Assembly: GCA_027186245.1 (NCBI GenBank)
Contig: CP114491.1
Coordinates: forward strand, 7,065,501-7,129,500
Source of the DNA: Coriaria nepalensis
Taxonomy: Eukaryota; Streptophyta; Magnoliopsida; Cucurbitales; Coriariaceae
Direction of reading: 5' to 3'
Length of the DNA stretch: 64,000 nucleotides
The translations under genes and the position numbers were made by a program. The stretch's first letter is position 1. Each line of letters opens with the position of its first letter. This document shows, piece after piece, positions 48,860 to 61,300 of the stretch. The notes under the pieces were generated by a model that saw nothing but the letters and a program-made list of their open reading frames with translations, searched no databases and was not told where the DNA came from.

Positions 48860-51671
48860 ATAGGGACTCAGACAGGTTTCTGCCCTTCTAAATTGAGAAC
48901 TCAATTTGGATCAGGAAGTCAGAAAAAAAAAATTATATTAGGTATCGATCTAGGAAGGAAGAAAGAGTATTCGATCTAGATTAAGAACTCAAACTGAGAG
49001 GTGTTAGATTAGGTCTCAGTCTGTGATGGAAGAAAAGGTCCTCGGTCTTACCCGGTCTAGGAACAATACTCGATTTGAGGTACTTTCGACTGAGTCCTGT
49101 TATATGGGCACACGTATACAAATTTGTAAAATACCAAATAAGGATGGGACATGCATTAAATGATCCCTTAACTTGTAATAGATCTCTTGCTTAAGATAAG
49201 CATCTGGTCAAATAAGAGTGCCACGTCCCAAAGCAAAAAAAAAAAAAAAAATCATGGTTAGCAGCCATTTTGGACACGACCATATACGAAGGCATGCTAC
49301 GTAAACGCCCATCTTTTACAACAGTCAAAATAAATTCTCTCTTCTCGTTCCATGCTGTCCTTTAGAAACAAAGTGGGTGATCAAGCTAGATCATAATCAA
49401 GGCACAAGCATAACAAACCAATCAAGAACTAAGTAAGTATCTAACCTCTACATCCTTAAGTTATGGACATGATTTATTTATATCATGTATTAATATATGC
49501 CATTATAATTGCTAAGAAGCTTCATGGCAGTATGAGGTAAATAATAACATGAAACTAATAAGTAGAATGTTCAGGTTGACTATGATTAATGGAAGTTGCT
49601 AGGTTTAAGTTGTAATCTAAGAAGGAAACTAAACAAAATAGAAAATTCAAAAAGGAAGAAAAAAGTCCCAACCTAGATCAAGAACTTAGATTGAGAAGTG
49701 TTATCTTAGGTTTCGGTCTGGGAAGAGGAAGGAGTCCTCGGTCTGGATCGGGAACTCAGACCAAGAGACGTTATAATAAGCCTCGGTTTGGAAAGGAAAA
49801 TAGAGAGAAAAAAGAAGAAGAAAAGGTTCAACGTAGTCTAAGGGGGTTGACACCTCGACGCCTTTAGTGTGTAAAATACTCTACGGGTCGAAAGGGTCGA
49901 CGCTTTCAATAAGGAAAAAAGGTCGACGGGTCGATGAGTCTACGAAGTCAACGTCTGTTACAATAGAAACTTAAAAACAAAATAAATTTTTGATGGGGTA
50001 AACCTACGAATCACGAGCTAAAATAAGGTAATAAATCTCACATGAGAGACATAAATAAAGGGGAATAAAGGTTTCCCAATCAACTAAGTAAGGGATAATA
50101 GGAAAAAAGTTGGAATTAGAAGTCAAAAAATAAATGAGAAATGCATAGTAAGATAAGCTAACTAAATAGAAAATCTCATGGAAAGTTAAGTTTTTATTAA
50201 GTTAAGTTAAATTCATGATTGTGTACGTGAACGACGGACCCAATGTTCGTAGAGTACCAAAGCTTGGAATCCAAATAAGTATATATCTCACCTACAATAT
50301 GAAATATGTTTTCCAAATTTCATGAGTGGTTCAATTGATTGACTGCTAAGATGATCATATTGTTGCAATAATAATCATGAATTGAGTAACTTTTATAAAT
50401 GCTAAGTTGCTATGGATTATTGATTCATGGATTTCACAATAGCATATGTTCGTACATGAATTATGTACATTTACCTCATAACCATATTAGGGAATTGAGG
50501 GGAATAAGCATAATGAAATATAAAGTAAGAAAGGGAACCTGTCGAAGGAAGAAAATGTCTTGAAGAGAGGGATAGTGAAAGTTAAGTACCACACTAACCC
50601 TCGGGCGAATTAAGGCCCAATGAAGAGGGGATCGTGATAAATTATGTAAAAAAGCAATAAGAGATAGTAAGTCTAAACCTCATCTACAATATGTAAATTG
50701 TTTTGAAACATGATGAGTTGGGTTTCAATGATTACATAGTTGCTCATGTATGAATTAAATTGTATTTATGAAATGATTGATTGTGATGAGTGTTGAGATT
50801 GTTATAGTTATTGTTATAGAAAATTCTCGAACAACATATGTACTCATGAACATCATATAAAGTCCACCTCATATTTTATGTAAGAAATTTAGAGGTATAT
50901 GAAGATATAAGAAAATGAGATAAAGTAAGATATGACGTACCGACCCCAATAAAAAGAGAATTATGATGATGCTACATGAGGCATGAATATGAAAAGACCA
51001 TAGTTAAATTTGTATTACGTCGCTCCCCCGACTTTTCATTAGTCGAGTATTCAACTGGTACGTATATAGGGCCCAATAAAAAAGAATAAGTAAGAAAATG
51101 TTAGAAAGATTAAGAAAGGAGCACATGATAAGCTTTACAAAAAATATGAGTCTAAGATTTCCACATATTACTTATCTCATATATCATATGCATTCACAAC
51201 TGATTTGTGAGTTATATCTGTACTTTTTGAGCGAAAGCTCATGTCTTACGTTCCATGTTGTAGTCATTAAGGGGCAAGTAAATGATCAAATTACCCTAAC
51301 AACTTGGTAAGAGAGTGCGATGATGGTGACAAAGATAGTGGTACTAGGACTATAGCAACGCTATAAGCTTCCATTTTCAAGGTATAAAGAGTACTTGTTA
51401 TAAATATTTTAATGCATTGTGGAGTCTTCGGTAATATCTTGAGAACCCATGTATAAATGTTTTGAAAGCCCATAATCGACACGTGCATAATAAATAGTAG
51501 TACTATAGAGCTTTTCCTAAATATGATAGCTCTTACTATGAAGCAAGAAACTTTTTCTAGGGAAAGTTTTTAAATGATTTTTGAAATTAATTCCTTAAAA
51601 AAAAAAATCTCTGATTAAAAAAAAAAGAAAGGTTAATAGTATAACGGTCTGGACAGAGCGGGGCGTTACAA
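48860..51671. repeat. Non-coding repeat block, possibly gypsy LTR-derived
   Basis: Related ~75-bp units recur at about 48880-49055 and 49668-49800 (shared words AGAACTCA, GAGAGGTGTTA, TAGGTCTCAGTCTG / TAGGTTTCGGTCTG, GTCCTCGGTCT). Further right, sentences such as CATCTACAATATG recur at 50280 and 50682 in diverged form. The block ends GGGGCGTTACA (51661-51671), a 3' end seen in many plant gypsy LTRs. No coding sequence is present, and no matching start was found, so the identity as LTR is tentative. Confidence 0.4.
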
Positions 51672-53239
51672 CCCCATATTCATGTTTGAGGCATGTTATT
51701 GTTTACATGAATGATAAAATAGTTCAAAGATAATATGTCTACTGATCAGCCAGTAAAGTTAATATACTTTCACAAAGGAAGATTCAAAGGCTTATGTTTA
51801 TCTATCTTATGGATGTTTCGATCCGTTGAATGCTTTCATTAGGTCGTAAAATGTTTTGAGGTAAAAAAAAAGTTCATTTTAATTCTTCAGTCAAATTTCA
51901 TTTATGTAAAGGATTATTGGAAAATAATTAAATTAGAATGATAAATTCGGTAACTCCCGGTTTAATTTCGGTAACTCCTTATTTAATTCAAATTTTAATT
52001 TATGGCAACAAATTAATTAATGCGTGATTAATCCGGTTATAACTCTTAAATTAATCTATGATTCATAACTCTCTCTTACTTGAAATGCTATAAATTAGTA
52101 TCTTCCATTTCAAAATTTCTCACCAAAAATCATCCATCTCTCTCAGATTTCGTTTCCTCTCTAGAGTTCTTAAAATTTACTGTGATAGCATTCGGATACA
52201 AGGAAGTTTGCCGGAGACAGATGCCGTAGAGCCTTTGGCACCATAGAACTTTTGGCACTAATAATGGGGGAATCTTAAGGAAACTTTGAGCTTTCACATG
52301 CATTAAATAATTTTTCCTACCATCATTTCGATTTTCGAATTTCTTCTTTCTATATTCTAGTTCTATTTTATATTATTAAAAGATTATTTTTTGTTTTTTT
52401 TTTTGCTAGCATCAACCTTAAATTTAGGTTCAATAAAAATTTGTAAAGTTATAATGATATTTTTAATTTAAAACTCATTTAAATTATCATTTCCTAGCTC
52501 CCCATACTTAGAAATGATAATACTATTAAAATAAATAAGAAATTATTTGGATCAAGTTTAATGCATCAATTAAATGATGTCATATTTACTAAAATAATAG
52601 TTATTTTTATATTTTAAAACATATTTTTATTGATTGATTAATTTTAATTCAAGACCATAAAAAAATTGAGATAATAAATCTCGATAATCATATATTAAAA
52701 AAAAAAAAAAAAAAAAAACCTTGAATGAATGCATCTCAAAGAGAGAGAAACAAAGAAAACAAAGAGTGTAAGGAAGTTGTAATAATAAAAAGATTTATGT
52801 TTAAAAATTTTAAATAAAATATAATAATTTGATAATTTAAATATTAAATATTTGATTGATGAGATAATGGTATAAATAATTGTCTTGTATTTTTTTACTC
52901 CTTGAAAATTGTCTTTTATAAAAGAATACATATCTATAAAAAGGCCAAAAAAGAAGACCAGGTCCCAATGATTAGGCTTAGTAATTCTCTTCACCAAAAA
53001 AACAAAAACAAAAACAAAGAGAGAAATCCCCCCCTCGCCTGGTTTTTAATTTTTTTTATACATCTTTTGTCCTCCTGTAGATCATCAACCCGATATCATA
53101 CTAGATTCCTCAACTCATTATGTGCTCACCTAATTAATAAACAAAAAACCAAACACCCCTTTTAACACAATGACAACTTGCTTCTTACTTACAAACTTAT
53201 ATTAGTCCTCATCATCATCAAGTACTATTTCCTTTACAG
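51672..53239. other. AT-rich spacer upstream of the IDD gene
   Basis: No gene seen; poly-A (52696-52718) and mixed AT tracts. Contains the distal IDD promoter. Confidence 0.45.
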
Positions 53240-53271
53240 TCTCTCTCTCTCCCCCCCTCTCTCTCTCTCTA
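53240..53271 (+). promoter_or_regulatory. CT-rich leader repeat of the IDD gene
   Basis: TCTCTCTCTC / C-run / CTCTCTCTCTCTCT tract ending 19 bp before the start codon. Such pyrimidine (GAGA-type) tracts are common in plant 5' UTRs. Confidence 0.6.
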
Positions 53272-53290
53272 GATTCTTCTTCCTTCAAAG

Positions 53291-56200
53291 ATGTCAAACA
53301 TTACAGGTGATGATCAAGAAGGTAGCTTTTCTTCTGCAGCAGGAGGAGGAGGAGGAGGAGGAGAAGAAGAAGCTGAAGTTGTTCAAATAGTACGTGATCG
53401 GAAAAATCAAGACCAACTTCATGCTCCAAATCTTAGCTCAGCACCTAATAATAATTCTGCTTCTGCTGGTCTCACTAATAGCAACGATTTTTCCTCTCAA
53501 CAACAACAACAGCCAGTTGTTAAGAAGAAGAGGAATCTTCCAGGAACTCCAGGCAAATTTCAAGCTTACCTAATTATCTAAACATCTCATAATTTTCTTT
53601 TTCATATATATAAGAGTACTTAGTGCCTAATTATACTAAACACTAATGGATCATAGCACGAGATAAGACGATGATCACGTTCTTTAGAAAAAATTTAGTT
53701 GGGTTTAATTGTCATAAAAAAGGCTAGAAAAAGGAAAAGAAAAGAAAAGAAAAGGTTGTTCTATTTTTATTTTTTTTATTTTTTTATTTTTTTTATTTTT
53801 TTGAATTATTGTATTGAAAAGTTCAATTATTGCTTTGAGATCGCAATAATTGAACAAAGACTACAGTTTTTGCTAGTTGTAGCTTGAGATTTTCTACTTT
53901 TTGTCACAACTTTCTACGTGTTATGGCTTCATGAAATAAACTTATAGAAGTGCTCGTCTACCTAGATAGATTAATCATAAGTACATAGTAAATACATTTC
54001 AAATATATTATAAACTCTAATCAATTTCAAAACTAACCCCTATTGATTAAAATAGTATGAAAAATTAAGTTTACATGAAGAATCAATTATATATGGTTAA
54101 TCTTCTAATTAACAAGTTTTTGCTGTGTGATATTATATGTACTTGATAGATCCGAACGCAGAAGTGATAGCGTTATCGCCAACGACACTAATGGCGACGA
54201 ACCGGTTTGTGTGTGAGATATGCAGCAAAGGGTTTCAAAGGGACCAGAATTTACAGTTACATAGAAGAGGACACAATCTGCCATGGAAGCTTAGGCAAAG
54301 AACAAGCACGGAAATGAAGAAGAGGGTTTACATTTGTCCCGAGCCGACATGTGTTCATCACAATCCAGGGCGGGCCTTGGGGGATCTTACTGGTATAAAG
54401 AAGCATTTCAGCAGAAAGCATGGTGAGAAGAAATGGAAATGTGATAAGTGTTCTAAGAAGTATGCTGTTCAATCGGATTGGAAGGCTCATCTGAAGACTT
54501 GTGGTACTAGAGAGTACAAATGTGATTGTGGTACTATCTTTTCCAGGTAATTACAGATAGATATTGATTCAACTAAATGCATGCTAGTTTCACATCTCAT
54601 TGACATGGCGTATTGATTCTAGAGCCAAAAACCCCAGACCACCAAAAGAATAGTGAGACTAGTTTAAGACTACAAATTTTTGTAAATAAATAAATAACGA
54701 AAAAAGAAAGAAACAGAGAGAGGGAATACGTTGGGCTTCTTCTTCCTCCTCTTCTTCTTCTATGCCATCTTCACTCTACTCCATTGATACCTATCATCCT
54801 CCATTAATAAAAGCTTCATGTAAGTCATTCTAATCACTCTTTTTCCTGATTAATTGACACCTTCTCTATTCCACCCAAAATATCACGCCAACCCTAATTC
54901 ATAAATGAATGAACAAACCAATAAATAAATAGTTTGTTCTTCATGATGATTTCGAATTTCCACATTCAAAGAAATTTTCGGATAACTGAAATGCTCTAGA
55001 AGAATTTCAATTTAGGGGTTGGGAAACAAAGAGAGGGAAAATATTAGGGTTAATGAAATTTGTTGGGTGGAATGGAGAAGGTGGATTACGAAGGAAAAGT
55101 AATAATTAGAATGACTTAGATAAAGCTTTTTGTTAATAGAGGGTGATGACCATCAATGGAATGGAGTGAAGATGACCATATACCTTTTTTTTTTTTTTTT
55201 TGTTAATCATAAGAGGAAGAAGAAGCTTAATGTTAATATACCCTTTTTTTTTTTAATGTTATATGGACTAAAATTAGAGAAATTTTAAATAAAATAAGAT
55301 GAATTGATAATCATCCATACCATTACTTGTTAATTCGTCGATCAAGTGAATGATGTGGATGATTGTTAATTCGTCGATCAAGTGAATGATGTGGATGATT
55401 GTTAATTCATCAATATTATCCAAAATTTATCTAATTTTAGTCCATATACTTATTTTTCCTTTCTTTTTTTTTTTTGGATCCTATAATATCTAGATCTCTA
55501 ATGTTAGTAAATAAAAAAAAAGTGTTGAATTTGAGGTTTAAATGATGAGTAAAGAGTGAATTTGAGTGGTTATAAATTGTTTTTAAATATTTTATAGTTT
55601 TAAACTAATTTCACTATTCTTTTGGTCATTTAAGATTTCTGACTCTTGATTCTAAGATATTCAGAGTCAATAATCTTAAATAATACAGATTGAAAGCCTT
55701 GTACTATACATGCATGTATAGTAATTAGGGCATGCAAAAACAATAATTCCATTTGAATCTCCCTCTTTATATCCACAAACATGTCTTCTTGTTAGTGGAT
55801 CCAAGCTAGCTATAAAGTACACACCAATTGTCGTTTTTAGATAAAAAGAAAAGGTAATAATAAAAAAATAATAGTAATATATAACAATGGCAGACACATG
55901 ATTAGCATATTCTTTGTTTCACTTTCCACCTCTATCATACCTTTTTGTTTTAACCATGGCCATTCTTTTAGCTACACTTTTTAGCTACTCATATCACTAA
56001 ATTCACATCTCTCTCTCTCTCATAATATCTTTTTACATGCAGGAGAGATAGCTTTATCACCCACAGAGCTTTTTGTGATGCATTAGCAGAAGAAAACAAG
56101 AAAGTAAACATGAATAGTACAGTTAATAGATCCTCACCAGTATCATCAAACTCACCAAACACATCTCATCATGATCATCATCACCAACAACATCAGCATC

Positions 56201-57192
56201 AAATCCCAGATTTCATCCCCTCTATCTCCATTAATACACCTCTTCCAATCATCTCTGATCATCACCAACTCATGATCAACAGCAACATGAACAACTCCGG
56301 TACCTTTCATCATGAATCCAGAATCAACCCACTTAAATCCCTCCCTCAAGAATTTGTCCCAATCCCATTTAAGCCCATGAACATGAGCACTAGTACTAGT
56401 ATTCCTAGTACAAGTATCGGAGGCAAGAATAATAATAGTAATAGCAATTTATTCCAACTAAGCTCTAGTACTAGTTTTAGCACTCAGCTTCATGATAGCA
56501 AAAATGGGTGTCAAGTTTCATCATCACCTATGTCATCAATCCCCATGTCCGCCACAGCTTTGTTACAGAAAGCGGCACAGATGGGGGCCGCCACGGCTAG
56601 TAATGGTACTATAAACTCACCCATGATGGCCCAGAAGAACTTTGTGAGTAGCATGGCAGGTCCTGATTATAGAGCTAATAATCATGGTAATAATGTTGCT
56701 ACCATGCATAACAATATGAGCATTTCATATCTTGATCATAATCATTTTCAATCAAACATGGTGGGGATCATGAACCAAAGTAGCTCAATGATGGATATGG
56801 GAATATTTAGTCAAATGATGATGATGAGAGGAAGTCACTATCATCATCCGAATCAGAATCAAAATCAAAACCTTCTTGGTGGGTGCTTGAAAAATGTGAC
56901 AGAAGAGGATGATACTACAAGTTCTAGTAATTTAAGGTGGCTTTCGACGTTTGAAGGGAGTAACAATGGTGGTAATAGTAATAATGGTTGTACAAGAGGG
57001 AATCATGAGTCATTAACACTTAATTTGTTAGGGGAAGGTGGAGGAGGTTTGAGGGTATGCCATGGGAATAATTTGATTGATGATCATCATCATGAGGAGG
57101 CCGAAACATTGCCGATTAATGTGAATCCTTTTCAGCAACAGGTTTCACATGACCATTCTTCTGCTATTGATAAATCTATGTGGGAGGTATGA
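53291..57192 (+). CDS. INDETERMINATE-DOMAIN C2H2 zinc-finger transcription factor
   Basis: Three exons (53291-53552, 54150-54546, 56043-57192) give 602 residues. The N-terminus has a Gly/Glu tract and a nuclear-localisation motif (KKKRNLPGTP, about 78-87), followed by the ID domain: C2H2 fingers at 107-129 and 148-178 and C2HC-like fingers at 183-205 and 210-231, with Cys/His ligands intact (CEIC..H...H, CPEPTC..H....H, CDKC...H...C, CDC...H...C). The exon 2/3 junction splits finger 4, as is usual in IDD genes. The C-terminal part is Ser/Asn/His/Met-rich and contains the family motif SATALLQKAAQMGA. IDD proteins act in the nucleus, often with GRAS proteins, in root patterning, gibberellin signalling and flowering; which member this is cannot be told. 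Intron 1 has a GC donor; intron 2 holds two large hairpins. Confidence 0.94.
54733..55229. repeat. Hairpin-forming inverted repeat in IDD intron 2
   Basis: The arms (about 54733-54903 and 55040-55229) align in reverse complement over some 150 bp, sharing TAAGTCATTCTAAT, CATCTTCACTC, CCACCTTCTC-type and ATTCCACCCAA blocks in order, around a loop of roughly 140 bp. A T-run (55186-55201) is an insertion in the right arm. It could be an intronic MITE or a long stem that yields small RNAs. Confidence 0.8.
55258..55446. repeat. Second hairpin with internal 36-bp tandem copies
   Basis: TATATGGACTAAAATTAGA at 55260 is matched by its reverse complement ending at about 55446, with the arms continuing through ATGAATT and ATCATCCA towards the centre. 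Inside, a GTTAATTCGTCGATCAAGTG-type unit of about 36 bp is present twice (55330-55365, 55366-55401), with a third partial copy. Arms are about 75 bp. Confidence 0.85.
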
Positions 57193-58329
57193 TTGATCAT
57201 GAAGAAGATAAGAGAAAAAGATGAGGCTTTTATATATATATATATATATATATATTTTTCCTATTTATTAGTTTAGGTAATGAACTTGAAACTTGAAAGT
57301 TGAGCTATAAACATATATAACTCTTTTGGAACGATGGAATGGGGAAGTATAATTAGAGTAAAATATATATATATTGAACGTCTTTAATGATAGAGATTTA
57401 GCTAATTAACAATTCTTAATGAAAATTTAGTTTTATACTTCTATATTACCGTCACCTTTTTAGCGGAAATATTACCTCTTACCCATCATTATTAACCCTA
57501 ACTATTCTCGAAGGAGATTTTTCATTACATATCTCGGATTTCCTTCATCTGAAATGGATGGAAAAAGTGGAGAAGAAGACCAGACAAACCTAAACTGGAG
57601 GTCCTTCTATGTCGTTCATGTTCTTTACTTGATTAGGTGCTGCGGTTAATATGAATTTTCATAATTTAAGATCGTACTTGATTAAAATTTCAATAGTTCA
57701 TACTTTAAATGATAATTTCCCAAAAAATATAATATATTATTTCTGTTCTAAATATTAAATATTATATTATTTGATTTATGTTAATTACCAAAATATAATT
57801 TTAAAATATTTGGCTAATGCGAAATTATTACGTTCACGTAAGGAGCAGTGGCATTGATCACCAACAAAGAAATGATTAAAATGGATTATATTAAAAACTA
57901 TAGAATAGTTTATATATATAATTTATAATTTATAATTTATTTAAATTTTAAAAAAAATCATAAGTAAATTTTATTAAATCGAGTCCATCCAAGAAAAAAA
58001 AAAATTCTACAGTAAACTTCTCAACTCCACGTGTACAGTAGGAGTTCCTTGATTTTTTTTTCCTTCGTTTTTGTTATGATCGATCATCCATGAACTGCAC
58101 GCCACAATTACATTAATCCACAGCCCAAAATAACACTCAGTTCAAATTCTTTTTAGTTCAGTCAGAAGATGTGGATGCTGCTGCTTACAAGTAGTACATC
58201 CTTTTTGTAGTTTCTTCGTTCTTTTTCATTTTCTGTTTAATTTCTCATTAGTCCTCTACTTTTTTCATACTCTGATCATCCAATGAATCGAATCAAATAA
58301 AAGAACCAAGAAGATCTTCATTCTAACTC
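57193..58329. other. Convergent spacer between the IDD and LD genes
   Basis: 3' regions of both genes; a (TA)n run at 57231-57255. No other gene seen. Confidence 0.5.
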
Positions 58330-61300
58330 TTATCGCCCCCGGCCCCACCTTCTATCTTCATATCTGCTTTCATCCCCATACCACTGTCTCCCTCTATCAG
58401 GCGGCCTGTGACTCCGTACAGGATTCATTCTATGTTCCGGAAGATTCCGACTACCTCTTGCTGGACTATTATTGCCGGGACTCCACGACTCATATACATC
58501 ATCCCCCATATATTCAACATTTCCCTCACAAGAAGGACCACCTTGCTGCAAATGAGGCTGCTGCAAGGACCCAACAGCTACTACTGAACTATAGTAGCTA
58601 TTTTCACCAGCCCGATAAGGATAACTAGTCGTATTCCTCCAAGAATCAGATGGCAGTTCGGGCTGTCTTTGTATATTCTGTGTCTGGAAGTATGAGGCGG
58701 ATGCTCTCTCTTGTTGTAAATTATTAGATGATGATGCCATAGATAGTGGTTTAGTATTACCTGCTAACGGCGAGTTTATAACGGGTGGATTTCTAATGGT
58801 GGTGTTTGTAAAAGACGTTTGGTGCATGGAAGAGATTAAGGTATGTGGGTCCGGGATACCAGCTGCAATCTGAGGTGGCAGTCTTGTGGTTTGTTGGGCA
58901 AGTCCGTTGGCCATTGCTCTTTGCTGTGAAAATGGATTCCTCACTGTTTGTGTCTTCCATGCACTCTGCTGAGTTGAAAACAAAAACAAAAACAAAAACA
59001 AAATTAGTAAAAGAGCAATGCAAGTACGAAGATAGGACTGTTAGAAATCAATAGCAGTAGTCATAATTGTGACGTAATAATAATAATAATTATTATTATT
59101 ATTCTCTTATTAATATTTCTACTAAATTAAGAATTTTATTTCTCTCATTTTTTATGAAGAATATCCAGGGAGGTCCAAATACCAAGGAAGCAACTTCTAC
59201 GTAATTACTAATATGCCAAGGAAGCAACTTCGACTCCATTTCTTCTGGAGTTTGGAACTCCAGTTTGGTCTTAAAGTTCAGATTGAACTTAAGATGACTC
59301 CAATTTAGTCAAAACTACAATTTCAAACTCTAAACCAGATGCATCCTCAGAGTGGACATGCAACTGATTCTTAGACTGCAAAGGTGAACCCCCAATCCTA
59401 GCGTTTGTCATAAAACCTCTACATGCTACGTATTCTAGCAATTTACTGGCGTTCGGTATATGCTATGTACTTTTTACCAGAAGTGGGCAATGTTTAGTAT
59501 GAAAAGAAAATAAAAAGGGATGGTAATTGATCTCCAATCTTTTATTTTCACGGATCAAGAAATCGGTAATATTTTTGCATAAATATTTGCCACGCACCGT
59601 TCCGGGATTACTTGACGGAGTTGGAGATGGAAGAGACACTTCAACCTTCTCCACTTTGCTGCTGCCTAAACCATTCGAACTAGCACCACCACTTATCAAA
59701 CCAGGCCCTCCAGCTTTAATCAAATCAAGCAATTTCACTGTATCCCCGCTCGACAAATTACCAGCCCGACCAGATGTAAGTGCAAATACCAGCTCCGGGT
59801 TCTTGAGCAGTACAGCAAGCAACTCAAGATCAGGCTCAGCCATACCCTGGCCCATGTTTTGAGAAGAGACGGGTAATGAAGAAACAGAATTACTTCCTCC
59901 TTGATTTGTAACCTCTGTTTGGGTTTCTATTGTGCAATTATCAGTATCTGGTAATTGTTCGGTTGGGATTTCTGGGGTCAATGTATCATCATAGTCCATC
60001 TCTAGATCCCATGGTTCCTTGGGATTAAAGGGTATTTCAACCAGTGTTCGATAGGTAGTCTCTTTCTCCCGCCTGATTCTGTTTTTCTGGCCTTCAACTT
60101 CTTTACTGTTCTCTCCATCACCAACCCTCCAGAGATCATCGAGTTTTATTTCTGCATATGAATAAGGCATAAACGGGATAGAATTGAACAAAAAAAATTT
60201 ATGAGTGCAAAATTTCAAGACAAAGTACCACTACCGTACACGTATATACACTTTGAAATCGAGCCCATTTACAACCAAAGGGAATCCCTTTGTACACAAC
60301 ATTTAGGTGGTACCGTTTTGTGCCAATCTCTTCCACTTTATCCATCTCAAGACAGTGTATTTGTTATCACCATACCCAAACCATTTTTAAGTTCTTATTT
60401 GTCAAAATTTTTTTTTCCTTTTAAATGTCTTTTTGCTTTTCGATTAGTCCAAAACCTTAAAGACCGCTCTGTGTCAGCTTTTGAAACATTCCACCGCAGT
60501 TCCAGAATTCCTGATCTTGCAAATGCCTCAACTTGGGGTACTAAGTACATGTACTTGTGAACTCTTAACTGTTTGGACTGACTTATTTTGCTGCTTTTAC
60601 AACTAAAATATTTTACCCTACAGAAGTTATCATATTTGACTTCAGATTCAAGTGGGATAAGGCCCAATGGAGAAATTCTCATTTAGACCACAACCCAATC
60701 GATCCCACATGTACACAGATTTGCAGGTTGGAGATAAAGGAATATAGAGCAGTATAACGAGTCATGTAAACAGAACATGATTTATTTCAGTCTCAGGAAT
60801 AACTCCCCACAAAAAATGTCAAATTTTCTTTCAAAAACAGGAGGAGGTCGATGAGTGTTTTACCACACCCGTACCATCAAGTACCTAAACACGTTAGGCA
60901 TTGTGTTTTTAAACTCCAGGCAGTGGAAGTAAGATCATTCATATGACAAAAGTCTGATAGGAAGCACTGGATCTTGTCATCATCTAAGAAATCATTATAT
61001 CTTACCAACACAAGATAATGTTAAAAAGGTCTTCTATAATAGATACTCTGTCAAGAGCAGTTTTACCATAAGTATATATGAAAACCTATAAAAGGGACAT
61101 CAATAAACTCTCAAATAAACAGATTGTCCTACCATCTTCATTTCATTAAATTTGAAAATGTATTCTTAAAATTTGTATTTGACAATAGCCCGGGCAATAG
61201 ACGGGGAAGGCAAAGCTAATCGGGTACACAAAAAAGAAAATGCCAGCTTCTGAAATTGTAGGTAAACTATTGAATTTCCTTCAAAATAAATGGAATTTGG

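Noticed and set aside
48860..49800. Possible CRISPR-like spaced repeats
   Set aside because: Units are diverged and irregularly spaced in plant nuclear DNA; no array structure.
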